Below are positions 12,798-25,400 of a DNA stretch of 64,000 nt, piece after piece. Source of the DNA: Eremomyces bilateralis CBS 781.70 (taxonomy: Eukaryota > Ascomycota > Dothideomycetes > Eremomycetales > Eremomycetaceae); NCBI RefSeq assembly GCF_010015585.1, contig NW_022985070.1, forward strand, positions 248,001 through 312,000. Reading direction: 5' to 3'. The position numbers and the translations under genes were made by a program. Positions within the stretch are counted from its first letter, which is position 1; the number at the start of each line of letters is the position of its first letter. The notes below the pieces were generated by a model. That model was not told the DNA's origin. It worked only from the letters and a program-made list of their open reading frames with translations, and ran no database searches.

Positions 12798-14327
12798 TTA
12801 CAGAACACTCTCTCTAAAATGTACCCCTTTTCGAGGGCTGCCGTCTGAACCCACAGGCCGATTACTCACACCGGTACTTCTCGGAACCGAAGATATCGTG
12901 ATAGGAGCCGGCTTTGCGCCCAAGATGGGTGCGAGCATGGGTGGCTCTGATTTCGAACCTGCACGTCTTAGGCCCCTGAGTAGCTGACGGAGGGACTGGT
13001 CAGCACTGCTTCGTCGTAGTCCCTGTGTGGGTGGTCTCGATCCGACTAGCTTGGAACCAGAACGTGGCGAGTTGGGGTCGTTGATGAGGGTGGAGCTAAT
13101 AGAAGGGTAGGATAGTTGGGTTGAAGACCTGCGTGCTTGTGCTCGTAGCAGCGATATGCTGTCCTTGTGGCCGGTGAAATGCTGCTCATAGGGAGGGCGG
13201 CCGGTATTGGTGGATAAGGTAGAGCGGAGGTCCGATGCAGGAACTGTGGATCCGTGCCGATACCCTTTCAGTTTATGGTCTGTGACTGAGGACTCGGACG
13301 TTTGGGGCGACTCTGTAGATGTTGCTCGCTTTGATGATCGTTGACTGTGGCGCTCGCTATTCGGTGGCACAGTCAGGATAGGTGTGACGTCGTATGAGAC
13401 ACTACCGGAGCCTTGATATCGCCTTCCGCCTCCAGGATATCCTTCGCTGGAGTGATCCCGTAATCGGAGAGAACCAGAAGCGTCACCACTCCAAGACCAT
13501 TCTGCCAGTTTACTATCGACCAAGCTGAGTGAGTTTCGCTGGTTAGTAGAGGCCTTGCCTATACGTGGTGGACCGGACTTTGTTGGAGAACGCGTTCCGC
13601 GGGAGATCCCAGGGCTCCAGTGACCTGAACCGTCGGTGCCCTCAGAGACATTCTCCTTCCACATCACCTCGTAGACACTCGTGCCAGACCGGAACATTTG
13701 GAATGTCACATGGTGAGAACCCTCGTCGCTAGCAGGCAACCGATCGGGGAGTCTTTGAGACACGGCTACCGAACGTGCATGTGTATGTGTTGTAACGGGC
13801 TCGGCAGGTGTTGCTCGTATCGTGTCAATCGTGCTACACTTGCGCACAGTAGGCGTCACCGCGAACGGACCGTTTCTAGTGGCCCATGACTCCAGCGGAG
13901 GTAGAGACATTCTCCCACTGCTCCACCTCACATGCCTAGCCTCTTCAGGGACACAACAGGCGGTATGTGAGACGCTTTCCCGACTCGCTCGGCAGGGGCG
14001 CTTGGCTATGATGGGATAGAAATGTCCGAACTCGAATGGCTCGTGGTCATTATCCGCCGAGCTGCGTTGTCGATGGACACTATGTCGCTGTTGAAGATTA
14101 TGAAGGTAGGGCGTATCAGAATCAAGGTCCGAGGACCACGGGGATCGCGGTGGATCATTGATGGGAAAGGAGTTGGATCTCCTTGTCAACTTTCGAACCG
14201 ACGACTGCGACCCTTCACTATGCCGATTTCCCCTCGATCTGGGTCCAGTGTTGATTTGATGCTCGCAGACCCCATGTCCAGTATCCACAGACCTGATAAG
14301 AGCAGGCACTGATTGTGACGGGGACAT
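12798..14327 (-). CDS. Ser/Arg-rich disordered hypothetical protein
   Basis: This is a single open frame of 509 residues from ATG 14327. I do not recognise the family. The protein is rich in Ser, Arg, Pro and Gly with many SP, TP and RxxS sites, no membrane segment and no globular domain. The most structured-looking stretch is GSHHVTFQMFRSGTSVYEVM at about residues 205-224. The end, SPRKGVHFRESVL, has a hydrophobic C-terminus. Its reality is supported by length, uninterrupted frame and Ser-rich composition typical of fungal regulatory proteins. Another exon upstream cannot be excluded. It is divergent from the glucosidase II beta gene. Confidence 0.65.
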   Translation of the reverse strand: MSPSQSVPALIRSVDTGHGVCEHQINTGPRSRGNRHSEGSQSSVRKLTRRSNSFPINDPPRSPWSSDLDSDTPYLHNLQQRHSVHRQRSSADNDHEPFEFGHFYPIIAKRPCRASRESVSHTACCVPEEARHVRWSSGRMSLPPLESWATRNGPFAVTPTVRKCSTIDTIRATPAEPVTTHTHARSVAVSQRLPDRLPASDEGSHHVTFQMFRSGTSVYEVMWKENVSEGTDGSGHWSPGISRGTRSPTKSGPPRIGKASTNQRNSLSLVDSKLAEWSWSGDASGSLRLRDHSSEGYPGGGRRYQGSGSVSYDVTPILTVPPNSERHSQRSSKRATSTESPQTSESSVTDHKLKGYRHGSTVPASDLRSTLSTNTGRPPYEQHFTGHKDSISLLRAQARRSSTQLSYPSISSTLINDPNSPRSGSKLVGSRPPTQGLRRSSADQSLRQLLRGLRRAGSKSEPPMLAPILGAKPAPITISSVPRSTGVSNRPVGSDGSPRKGVHFRESVL

Positions 14328-15114
14328 TAGCTATTGTTTATGGACCATGCCCGAGGGCAACAACTTGACTAGTTGGGTAATGACAGCGAATAAATGCAGA
14401 CAAAGAAGCTCAAGGACTGTACAACTGAGAGAGATGAGCTAGGAATCGAACAAAGCGTCTAACCATGAAGTAGGGGAAAAAGATGGATATGTCTAGAGTA
14501 GAGAGCGCAAACACAGAGATTCCAACTTGACCTAATTCATTGACGTGATAATTGCTTATTATGGGCCACCGCCATGATTGGCAGCTTCCAAGTACTTGGA
14601 TCGTCAGTGCCATTCCATGTGGCTCTCGTTGATGCTTCTCTGGGGTTCCGAAATACTTGCTAGCTGGAAGGAATGGTCAACCACGGTTCACCACATGAGG
14701 CCAAACAATCGTAATCGATCCTAATGTGTGCGAAAGAGGAAGTTAAAAGAAATCTTCTTCATAACCTGGTTGATTATGTGGACAAAATCCTGAGGTTCGG
14801 AATTCGGAATTGTTTCTCTTTTATATATACGGTTTCTTGGCCAGTTACATCTGAAGCATAGATTCAGGGACCATTTGCACCACCGATAGAATTACCATTG
14901 CAATTAAAGTAGATAGGAAAAATAAGGAAGTTAATAGACACTGCGTGACACAATAAGACCAAAGGATATCTTTATAACTGTTGTTAACAACAATAGCTTC
15001 GAATGTCAGATGCAGTAGAAGCATAAGTCACGTGAGCGGTGTCAACAAACTACAAGCTCCAGGTGGCAGTTTAGACAAATAGAAACAAATCCTCAATTCT
15101 CCTTGGGGACGAAA
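14328..15114. promoter_or_regulatory. Divergent promoter, orphan/glucosidase II beta
   Basis: This 787-bp region separates two head-to-head genes. It contains a CACGTG palindrome at about 15030-15035, some 80 bp upstream of the glucosidase ATG. A 67-codon minus frame at 14410-14613 has no support as a gene. I found no sequence that I would call an unfolded-protein-response element with confidence. Confidence 0.4.
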
Positions 15115-16954
15115 ATGAGGGAATCAATACTTACAAGGCTTGTGTATACGAGCATTATCTATGGCGGTATTGCTTTCAGTGCAGATGCCCAGCGCCCACG
15201 AGGTGTTGGACCTGAATGTAAGCTCTCATATCTATTACCTGCTTGCAGTGATATGTAGCCCCTTAACGAAGCTGCTTAGGAGGACTGGGCGTGATGAAAG
15301 AAGCTGACTGAACTCTGGGATAGTTGCCAAATTCTACAAAACGACTGATACATTCGCTTGTATCTCGAATCCATCGATAATTCTTCCGATCGCCTCCTTG
15401 AACGACGACTACTGCGATTGTCCAGACGGCTCAGACGAGCCAGGTACTTCCGCTTGTGCTCATATTTCACCCCTATCACCACCTAGCCCTGTCGACAATA
15501 CCCTCAATAACAAACTCGCCCTTCCTGGCTTCTACTGCAAGAACAAAGGCCACAATCCGGGGTACGTCCCGTTCACGGCCGTCAACGATGGTGTCTGCGA
15601 TTACGACCTCTGCTGCAATGGCTCCGATGAATGGCAAGGGGTAGGCGGTATCAAATGCGAAGACAAGTGTAAAGAGATTGGAAAGGAGTGGCGGAAACAT
15701 GATGAGGAGCGAAAGCGGGCCTTGGGCGCGGCAAGTAAGCGGAGGGCAGAGTTGGTGAAGGAAGCAGGGCGTCTGAGAAAGGAGATGGAAGACCGGCTCC
15801 AGTCTCTACAAACGGAGATTCAGGGTTCGGAGATCAAAGTACACAACCTTGAAAAGGAGGTGGCAGAAGTCGAAAGAGCCGAGAAAGGCAAGCTGGTCAA
15901 AGGACCTGCCGGTGGTGGAAAATTGAGTGTTTTGGGTGGCCTAGCGAAGCAAAGAATCGAGGAGCTTCTAAAAAACGTGGACAGGGTCAAGAACGAGCGA
16001 GATGATGCTAGGAGACGTTTGGCCGGACTTGAGGAGCTGTTGACGAGCTTCAAGGAGGAATACAATCCCAACTTCAACGATGAGGGCGTGAAGCGAGCAG
16101 TCAGAGCATGGGAGGATTACATTGCACAAGGAAAAGCCCCTGATCTGAACAATGCCTTGGAACAAGATTTGGAGCAGATCATGAAGCCAGATGCCGAGAA
16201 CGGTCTTAACTGGGAAGAATTCCAGGATGCAGACGAGAGCGACGTCGAAGTCTGTAAGTGGTCATCACCATTCATACGCTGGGAACACTTATTGACAACT
16301 ACAGTGTACAATTTCGAACAGTACCTTCCTAAGCCACTCCGCGAGTGGCTCAACCAGAAACTTCGCGACCTTAGGGTGTTCCTCATCGAAAACGGCATCC
16401 TTGCAAACCCACATAGTGACGCCTCGGAATCTGCTGCCGTTACCAAAGCCAAGCAAAGTCTTGAAGCCGCGAAGTCCGCCCTCCGCAGGGAGCAGGACGA
16501 ACTCAAGTCCCACCAAGACGACTTGGCCAAAGAGTACGGCCTCGATGACATTTTCCGCGCCCTGAAAGGGCAATGCATCTCTACCGACTCCGGCGAATAC
16601 ACCTACGAGCTCTGCTGGCTTGACCGCACGACGCAAAAGCCCAAGAAAGGCGGCGCGAACGTCGGAATGGGCAACTTTGTCCGGGTCGATACCGTCATGG
16701 TGGACGAGGAGCTGCCGCCCAATGGAAAGGGGCTGGGGTCCGGTGAGCGGATTGCGTTGCGATATGAGAATGGGCAGTTCTGCTGGAATGGTCCGAACCG
16801 GAGCACACTGGTCGTCCTGGCATGTGCAGAGAAAGACGAGGTGTGGAAGATCACCGAGGAGGAAAAATGCGTGTATAGGATGGAGGTTGGGACGCCTGCG
16901 GCCTGTCAGCCACAGGGAACGGCGAAAGGGGTGCGTGAGAAGGATGAGTTGTAG
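15115..16954 (+). CDS. Glucosidase II beta subunit (PRKCSH), ER luminal
   Basis: The beta subunit holds glucosidase II in the ER and helps it trim glucose from N-glycans in the calnexin cycle. Exons are 15115-15217, 15324-16253 and 16305-16954, giving 560 residues. The protein has a signal peptide (MRESILTRLVYTSIIYGGIA) followed by RPRGVGPE and FYKTTDTFACI. Two LDL-receptor-like Cys-rich blocks follow, NDDYCDCPDGSDEP and NDGVCDYDLCCNGSDEW. A coiled coil lies at about residues 145-290. The C-terminal mannose-6-phosphate-receptor-homology domain includes GQCIS, YTYELCW and FCWNGPNRST. The protein ends in KDEL, an ER retrieval signal. The second intron is 51 nt, a multiple of three and free of stops, so unspliced mRNA would still read through. 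Confidence 0.93.
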
Positions 16955-19900
16955 ACTTTTACTATCAGCCACGATAAGTCTCGTTTCAACGGGGGATTTG
17001 GATGCGGTTTGTCAATTGTGATCGAGGCGGCTGGCGTGTCGGTTATGGGATAGATGTGAATGTATCGTGTAGCATGGCCAACATTGCCGGTTCATAAGAA
17101 GCATAAAGCGTCGTTTCCTTGTCATTCCAGTCTCATTTGCGGTTATTAGGATCCTACTGAGTCTCGTGATGTCTAAAGCACCATGTGTCCATCAGAAATT
17201 CAGAACGCCATTCCCAGGAGATCGTACGCTTACTCTACGGATACAAAAGATGGGTCCCGGCTTCGAGGGGATTTAGGAGCGGGTCTTCTGGAGAGTGGAG
17301 ACAACTTGAAACGACCAAAGGAATGATAATAGATGCTAGTAGATCTTTCAATAAAATGATCAGCCAGAACCATCCTTTCTTAGTAATTTCAGAAATGATT
17401 CACCGGATTAGATGATTCAACTTGCGAGAGCCTCGTGGACTCCTGAAGAGGTCCACTCTCCACTGTCTGGATGATTGATGAATGGTGAATTGGTGATTGA
17501 ACCCTTTCCCTGAATGGTGAAAGTGTCCAGTTTTCATCGTTTTCTAGAACATAATTCTGGATTTCTCCAATCGGCGATCCGACATGGAATGAAGGAACCT
17601 TCCATGTCTTGAGTCGTCAGTCTTTAGCTCGGTCATCTCGACTTTGCAGGTAGCCAGAATCCAGAAACATACTACATACAAGTGCTGAATCAGCACTCAG
17701 TCTCACACCTCAGACACCTGACGCCATCATTCCTCCTCCCCTGTTTTGTCTCATTTCTCAACCACCTGTTCGCCCATGTCCATGGTACGGAAACACGCAT
17801 CCGGAGATTATCGCCTCCGCAAATGACTCCAGTCCAGATTCCACATCTGACATCCAGTCAAGAATCCATTCCGAATTCAAGGGAAAACCCCGCATGATGA
17901 CGCCGTCGCAACTCCCAGCTAACAAATTCAACCCTATCAACTGTCCCTCCTGTCCTGCGTTGTTTTCCTCAGACTGTGACCGGAGGTCGCACCGGTATGT
18001 CGGCCTGTTGGGGTAAGGTCAAGTTCCCCCGACGCGTCTTAGTCGCGTTAGGGCGGCGATGTGGCGTAGATCACGGTTCCGAGGGAGAGGGAAACCCGGG
18101 ATGGCGTAGAGGGTACGGAAAGATACCCAGTCTGGATGTAATTTTCTGGGGTGGAACATGAACTCCGTAATCGCAGGGCGTTTCTTCCGATGAGTAGTGA
18201 AATCGTCGCTGTTTTAGGGGTGGAGGTTCCTCTTAGCGATATCAAGCGTCCTAGGCTCCTGATACCAACCCTCTGCGCCATTGGGTACTGCAAGTTCAGG
18301 CAGGTAGTATTAGGAGACTTGCATGAAGACCTGACATCATCATGGCATCGCGTTCTACTGTATGGATAAACTGTTTGATTAATTGGGCTAATATGTTACA
18401 GTTTCAGACCACGAGGAACTGAAGCCAGTGTTGTTCTCTATATATTAGTCAACTCCGGGCAACGACTCATCAGCGACTAAATCAATAGAGAAGGTGCCAT
18501 TATTTCTCTAGTACAGAGTCACGGCAGTAACAATCCTTTTCTCTGGCGATCTGGCATACAGGCTTTTCTCCCGGTGGTCCGGTTTTGCTATGCATTTCAC
18601 CCATTATCTCCTTCATCTTCCTCGGTCATTGCCTATCCCGGGGCACGAGTTATGCTTAGAGGGGTTTCCTTTTCGTCAATGAGCCACTCGATTGCGAGAG
18701 AAAGGAGGCGGGGATCGCACAAGATCATCAATTGGATCGCAAAGCGTGGCACGAGACAGCACGTTCTGCGGCTCGAATTGGAGTTACGCGATGTGCGACG
18801 AACTACATGCCACACGATAACACGACGGAAGTCTGAACGGTGTCGCTGTATCACGAATCTTTGTGCTGCCTTCCCTCCTGGGAGCACGGGATCTCAAATA
18901 GATGCTGGTTGCTGGACGCCGGCGACACTTGGGGCGAAGCTATAGCATACCCATCGCTTTATTGACGAGCTCGGCTGTCAATACGGGTATTGGAGAGACT
19001 CCAGATGCTTGCGATTCGGAATGTCCATTATATTGTCTAGTCTTCTAAATCGTTTAAGTCTACACTTCCGGCATTGAATATCGCCAAGGGTTTTGACTTA
19101 ATGGGTGCCATGGGCGTCGGTATCTGGTCTGACTCCGGATGTCAAATCATGACACAGTACTTCGAGTCTTCGAATATTGGTGCTACGTCATGGACGAACG
19201 AGTCGAATTTGAAGAAATGGCGATTTACATTCGGAAATTAGCGAGCTATAGTCGACTAGGGATGTTCGCAGGCTGGTGAACTGGCCTCGAGTTCTAGGGC
19301 AAGCTGACTCGTGTACGGAAGTACTTTGTACCCGTATCACAGCCCTACACCCTCTCGAGTCTCGACCCTCGACTCACGGCCTCGAGGCAATCCTCGATTC
19401 CTCGTAAGCGATAGACGCATCGGAAATCGAACGAGCACCGGACGAACTGTATTCCCTACCTTCGTCGCCTGCTACACTAGTGACCAGAGTATTGTCGGTT
19501 GCAAAGTCACAAATGATCCCGAGTTAGTGGACAGTGAAGTGATCCCTGCATAGCATCGGCTGCCTGCTGCTTTCATATTTTCGCTCTTCATAGGGCACAG
19601 TCATTCAATTTCTGATTGGGTGCCTGGAGTCGAGCAAGATGAGAATGTCAGAATACAGGTCACATCTCCCTGCCAGAATTCAAGGTTCAAGCTTGATTCC
19701 ACTTGCATGTTTGTCCTGGCACAGCAGGCTGATCTTACACATCGTCTGCTGTGAGCCTGTAAGATGGACGAGTTGATCCGATTTAGCGACATGCAGGAGA
19801 GCCATCAAACCTCAGGAGCGCGAAGTATCACCTAGTGAACGTCGTCGAGGAGCATATTGTCCCTCTCCTAGAAATCTTCAATATCCAACTGGTCGAAGGC

Positions 19901-22458
19901 ATTAAGGCAATGGTCATCGGCTGTTGGTGACAGGATGCTGGAACGGCACCAAAAGCAAGGCCACAGTGGTTCCTTGTTTGCAATTCGCCCAAGATCAGCG
20001 TAACGAAGCGCATTGGCCCCTATTTTCTTCTCATCTTCCTTGCAAGGAGCAATATTCCCGTTCCTTTCGTCCAATGATGACCGAGGTTGTCTCCTTTTAG
20101 TTCCCTGCGGCTTGTCTGTGCACTCCGCGTGGTGTGTCAACAGAGCCTGGGAAAACTGGACAGGGGAAACGATGGGCCTCTAAGGGTTTGGGGGCTGGGG
20201 GCAATTTTCTCGAAATGAATTGTCGATGCTAAAGGCAATCTGATTTAATCATAGAATAGATATCGCAGATCTGCATGCAGTTTTCTAGAACAAATCAACA
20301 GCGGATCATTAATCAATGATCCTGCCTTCTGGTGCGAAAAGTTGAAAAGTTTAATAGAAAAAAGACGAGAAAGCGGCTTAGAAACGCGATCCTCCGTTGT
20401 TGTTCCGTAGTAGCACTTGCACAGTAGACGTAACACCTCAACGATTTCATTCCTAAACGATCTGAGTTCTGACTCTGTGTAGCGGCCAGCGGGGAATGGG
20501 AGCCGGAGAAGAAAAGAAATGGAGCGACGTTGGCCCGCCGTCCCTTGTTTGTTGCCGTGATCAAGATATTCTGGTACCGGAATGCGATCGTGTATTCGTG
20601 ATTCACCTACACAAGTGGTCTTGCCGCTATTATTGACTCGTGGATTTCGTTATTTTGTTTTCCATGTAGTACGGATAGACAATACACAAGTATTGATTTG
20701 ATCCTGGAGTCAAGAATCCCCTGCCTTTGTTGCTCTCAAGAAAGGTCTTCCCCAATCGACATGGAGAAGTAACGTTCAGTAAGCTGGTTGGGGACTGGCT
20801 CGAAACCTGAAACACCAGAACTTGTGCATGGCAGACCGTTATATATTCCGTTTTCCACCCCTACCCTACATCGGGATGTATTGTTATGCGAAGCCTCCCT
20901 AATTCCCAATTTCCGGTACGTACCTTTTGAGGTACGGCGTTCCTGACGGGCCACTGGTCAACTTGAAGGTGTTCCTGCAGTAGCTTGACGCTTCTGGCCA
21001 TCGGCTGTGACATTGCACCAACGACATTTCGTCTGAGTGGTCTCGTCTCTTCTCTCCTTCACGATGCCCCTTGGTCCTCAGTCATCACCATCTTCATTCG
21101 CTCAACTCTCCCTATCCAGTGTTCACTGTCACGCCTAGGCTCATGAGTCGACTTGCTTTCGTTGTCGCACCATCGAGTACCCATATCAGCCTATCCAGCC
21201 ATCCATTTGGCAGCTCTCTCCTACGAGGGGATCCCCCGAGCTGGACAAGACGACCGTCTGGACGTGCCCTTTCTCAGGGGATGCCTTATTGCTCTCCGAA
21301 ATTACCCTGCCAGGATCCGGCGACTTCGGTCTTTTCCTTGCGCTTTGCCTTGGGCTGGCTCGCGCCTGGCTGTCCCACATTCCCAGTTGCGGTCGTCACT
21401 CGTCACATTCGGGATTCCCCATGCTTTGGAAGGAAATTTTACCAGGAAACCCTTCCCTCTCGTTGAGATCCCCCCTACATATCTACCCACCCTAGCCGCC
21501 CAATCGCCGGGCTGAGCTAGAACCTGTCGATCAATAATCCATCTTTCTGCTCGTCCAGGTCCTCTCTTTTCCTCTTTGTCGACTCTTCAATCATTCCAGC
21601 TCGATGGTAATTTGACCTCGTGCCTTTGTTTCGCGTCTTCGTTTCGATATCGCCCCATCATTTCTTGATTGCGGCCGTCACTCTTTTGGAAAGGACCTGG
21701 AATTCGAATCCGAACCGTATATTCGCAACTGCCGCTCGTTTACCGTTGCCGAAACGTCCAGATCAAAGTCCACTCGAACCTTTGGAACCCTCCCGATCAA
21801 GCATTCGGCCGGATATTTCTATCAGACACGTTATCTTGCATTCTCCCGAGATTTCCCTCTATTCAAACCGATCTAGACGATCTTCGACTCTCGTATCCAA
21901 GCTGTTGACTCGACAGTGTCCACTCATTCGATATCTCTCGACCATTTTGGACATACTGCCGACCGACACACTATATTCCCGGATATTTCGACTTGGATAT
22001 GCGACGATAGCTTGAATGGATAGCCCATCATTCACTGAAAAGGCATAAACTTGATATAAAAAAGGGCCGTGGTCCGGACACTTGCGTTCATTCGTACGTG
22101 CAGCCCTAGCAGAGTTGTTAAGAATGACGGGAAGATGCAGCTGAGGCAAGATATGCTGATGATTATCGTTACAGAATACTGAAACTGCGCTGGCGCCCTC
22201 AATCTCGCATTCTTGACGAGTTCTTAGAACAAATTCTCTTGCCGTTCATTCTCGCAACACTGTCGCTCGCTGGGCATGTGACATTGGACCGCGAGCGCAC
22301 TACTGGATTCGGATTATCAGAAACCGAATCTTTACTTCGTTTCACACGTTAACCCTTCTTGTGCTTCTCAAGAACCTGTATGTCTTATCTCCCATTTTCC
22401 ATTGCTTTCGTTTCGTTTCTTTCGTTCCTGGATCATTGGGAGTGTTCAATGCGCGACC
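16955..22458. other. 5.5-kb region without recognisable genes
   Basis: This is the longest gene-free stretch of the window, between the glucosidase II beta 3' end and the large repeat protein. Open frames are short, lie on both strands and match nothing I know. The last 1.4 kb (about 21050-22450) is C/T-rich on the plus strand and may be a long 5' leader or promoter. A cluster of CTCGA words lies at 19352-19402 and a lone TTAAGGCAAT at about 19902. No tRNA-like B box, rRNA or transposase remnant was found by eye. Confidence 0.5.
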
Positions 22459-25400
22459 ATGGAACCACAAAACCCTTCAAAGTCCATGAAACCCAAAAAA
22501 GAACCGAAGTCTAACCTCCTTAAAGGAATCATGAACAGGTTCCTAACAAAAAAGCGGGCCAAAAAGGCTCCCGTCCCAGCCAGGGTGGAGGTGGACCTCA
22601 CTGCTGCGCTCCCTTCACAAGATGACTTTCGCACCAGTTTGATTATGCCCAATCTGTCTGCTCGCTTCAGCATGTTGAGAGAGCAGGATGATCCGAACTC
22701 GATGTTAGGCAAAGCGAGTGACGACAGTGTTCTGACCCCACGGCGTCAATCCCGTCTCCATGACTTTGGCTTCATGGCTGGCGGTCTAGCAGACATCGCT
22801 GAAGTCTCTTCGATTCGCAGTGTATCACGACGACCTCAAATGAATGGCCGCCAGGAGTCATATGCCTCCGAGGAAGGCTATGGAACCGATGATAATTCGA
22901 ATAGCGGAAGTATGATGAGCCGAGCAAGGCCTGGCGAGGGAAATGTCTTATTCGGGGGACGACAAAAAGTCTACAAGATCCCCGTTGCGACAACTGGATC
23001 CGACAAAAGCCTGGGAAGTTCATCCGCAAGTAGTGGCGCAATGACCGGTAAAGTCGTCTACGATGATGATCTCAGTCTCTCTGCTTTCCAGAAACATCGC
23101 CAGGAAGAGAGGCAACGGCAACAGGCATTGGAAGAGTTGGAACGAACCACACTATCGGCCAACCCCCAGAGTGACTTCGATCGCCGAAATACCAGCTCCT
23201 CGACAAATTCCGGGCCTTCCAACAACCATCGGTCGTCCACTGCTGCCACTTCGGTCAACTCTCAAACTGCAAACTCCGCAACCCCCAGTTCGCCAGTCCT
23301 TCCCACCTCCACAAAGCCAGCCCAGATGCCAATAGACCGGTCCAACACGAAAGCGCGCCGTCTCTATGAGCAGGGTCTCAATCGTGACATGCAAGACCAG
23401 CAGTCGTCTGCCATGAACCGCTTGAACTCCATCAACAAGAACCCTCGAATGGACCGCGCTATGTCGCCTCCTATGCTATCCCGCAACCGGAGTCCCTCGA
23501 GCGGACCAGAGTTCCCTCACCGCGCTCTACGATCCTTCCGTGCCGCAAGCCCCCCTCCATCCGGTGCGCTTCCGACACCCACTTCTCTAGAACCCATTAG
23601 AGATGATCCGACCCCATCTCCTAGATTCGGAACTCTACCACACTCCCCCCCACAAAGCCCCCTAGCTAGCGATACCGAGGAAATCGGCCCTCTCAACTCC
23701 GCGATCCGTCACGGGGACCGTGGGAAAGCAACGGCGATGGGGGCATTCAACCGACCGAAACAGTTCAGCGAAGAACAGTATTTGGAACGCCAGAAGCAGA
23801 TCCGGGAGACTCGCGAGACAGGGCGCGAGTCACCGATGTTTCGACGGGACATGTCCCCTGCCACTGGAGCAGAACGCCAGAAGCCAATCCAGGAGACTCG
23901 AGAGCCTGGTCGCGAGTCCCCAATGTTTCGAAGAGACTTGTCCGGCGGCGCTGGACCGGAACGCTCGAAACCTCTACAGGAGGTCCGCGAGACAGGGCGT
24001 GAGTCCCCGATGATTCGACGAGACTTTTCGGCACCCCCTGGGCCGGAACGACAGAAGCATATCCCGGAGCCCCGCGAGGTAGGGTGTGAGTCCCCGATGC
24101 TTCGACGAGACGTGTCTGTGGGCGCTCAAGTGGAACGCCAGAAGCAGATTCTGGAAGCCCGCGAGACTGGCCGTGAATCACCGATGTTTCGAAGGGATAT
24201 ATCCGCACCCGGTGGACCGGATCGCCAGAAGCCGATCCAGGAGAGCCATGCGCCAGGGCGCGAGTCCCCGATGTTTCGACGAGACATGTCCACAACCGCT
24301 GGACCTTTCTCGAAAAAGAACGCTGGAAACATGAAAGCCGGCGAATCGTCTTATATGCGATCTCGATCGGGAACTGTGGATTCGCAGTCGAAGTTCAGCT
24401 TCGATCAGGCAAGGCCGGCGCCATTAAATCTGCAACCGAAATTCCGCGCTCAGCAGCCAACGCCTCCCCCCGAGGAGCCTCGGGAGAAGCCGCAAGAGCA
24501 GCCGCAAGAACAACCGCAAGAGTGGAGTGCGTTTTCAATCTTCCAAAAAGCAGCCAATCAAATGAAGACAGCGCCCGATGAAAAGCCTGAAGAGCCACCG
24601 CAGCCACCGAGCCCACCGACTGCTCGGACTTTCTTCAGTTCTCCTGCCGGTAGTGATACTGAGGACGAGCCTGAACCCGTAAAACCCGCCTTTACAAGTC
24701 CAGAAGTCCCAGCAAGGCTAAACAATATCATACCACGAGCTGCTCCTCCCGTCTCTGAGCATCCAGCTCTTCGCTCCCAGCCACCGCTCGATTTCGAGCT
24801 GGATCCACCCCCATTCTCGAAATTCCTGAAAAATGAAGGGTCAAGACCGTCATCGCGTGCGCGTGCGTCAATCCAGGAGGAAGCTGACAACCTTGATTCT
24901 CCTACACTTAGGGATAGAGATTCGGGCGCATTGGGTGGAATGGTCCAGCACCTGCGCACGAGCAGCAATGTTTCTTCCGTATACAGCGTGCAGCCCTCAA
25001 CACCGAAGCTGCCGCTAGCAGTTCAGACTGGGAATGTTTCGGGTGTAACCAACGACTCCCGTGCTGGTACTCCTACGCATTCAAGCTACAGCCCCTCAAA
25101 TCCCTGGGATCTTGAGGATCTTGATCGTGCGTACTTTGGTGAAGCGGACAGCTCGGGCGTCAGCCCTATCGAAATGCCCAAATCGAAAGCTGGTGGCAAA
25201 GCTCTGAACGGATTGGATGCGCAGAGGGGGTACATGCAGTCATCGCTTCAGACAGTCGAGCCCACTTGGGAGCAGGAATTGAAGACGAAACACACTCGAG
25301 ATGCCAGCACCGCGACGGCCCATGAGCGAGAAGCATTTGCAAACGAATTGGAGCAGAGGAAGAGGGCGATACAGGAGAACTTGCGCAGCAAAGTTGCCAG

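Noticed and set aside
14410-14613. 67-codon minus frame with a hydrophobic stretch upstream of the Ser-rich gene
   Set aside because: No splice path that joins it convincingly to the gene at 14327 and no known motif.
21071-22015. Several overlapping plus frames of 80-130 codons before the repeat protein
   Set aside because: C/T-rich leader sequence gives long open frames by composition; no homology and no consistent frame.
22402-22458. Upstream in-frame extension of the repeat protein
   Set aside because: It has no ATG; the first codon is TTG, and the ATG at 22459 has a strong context.
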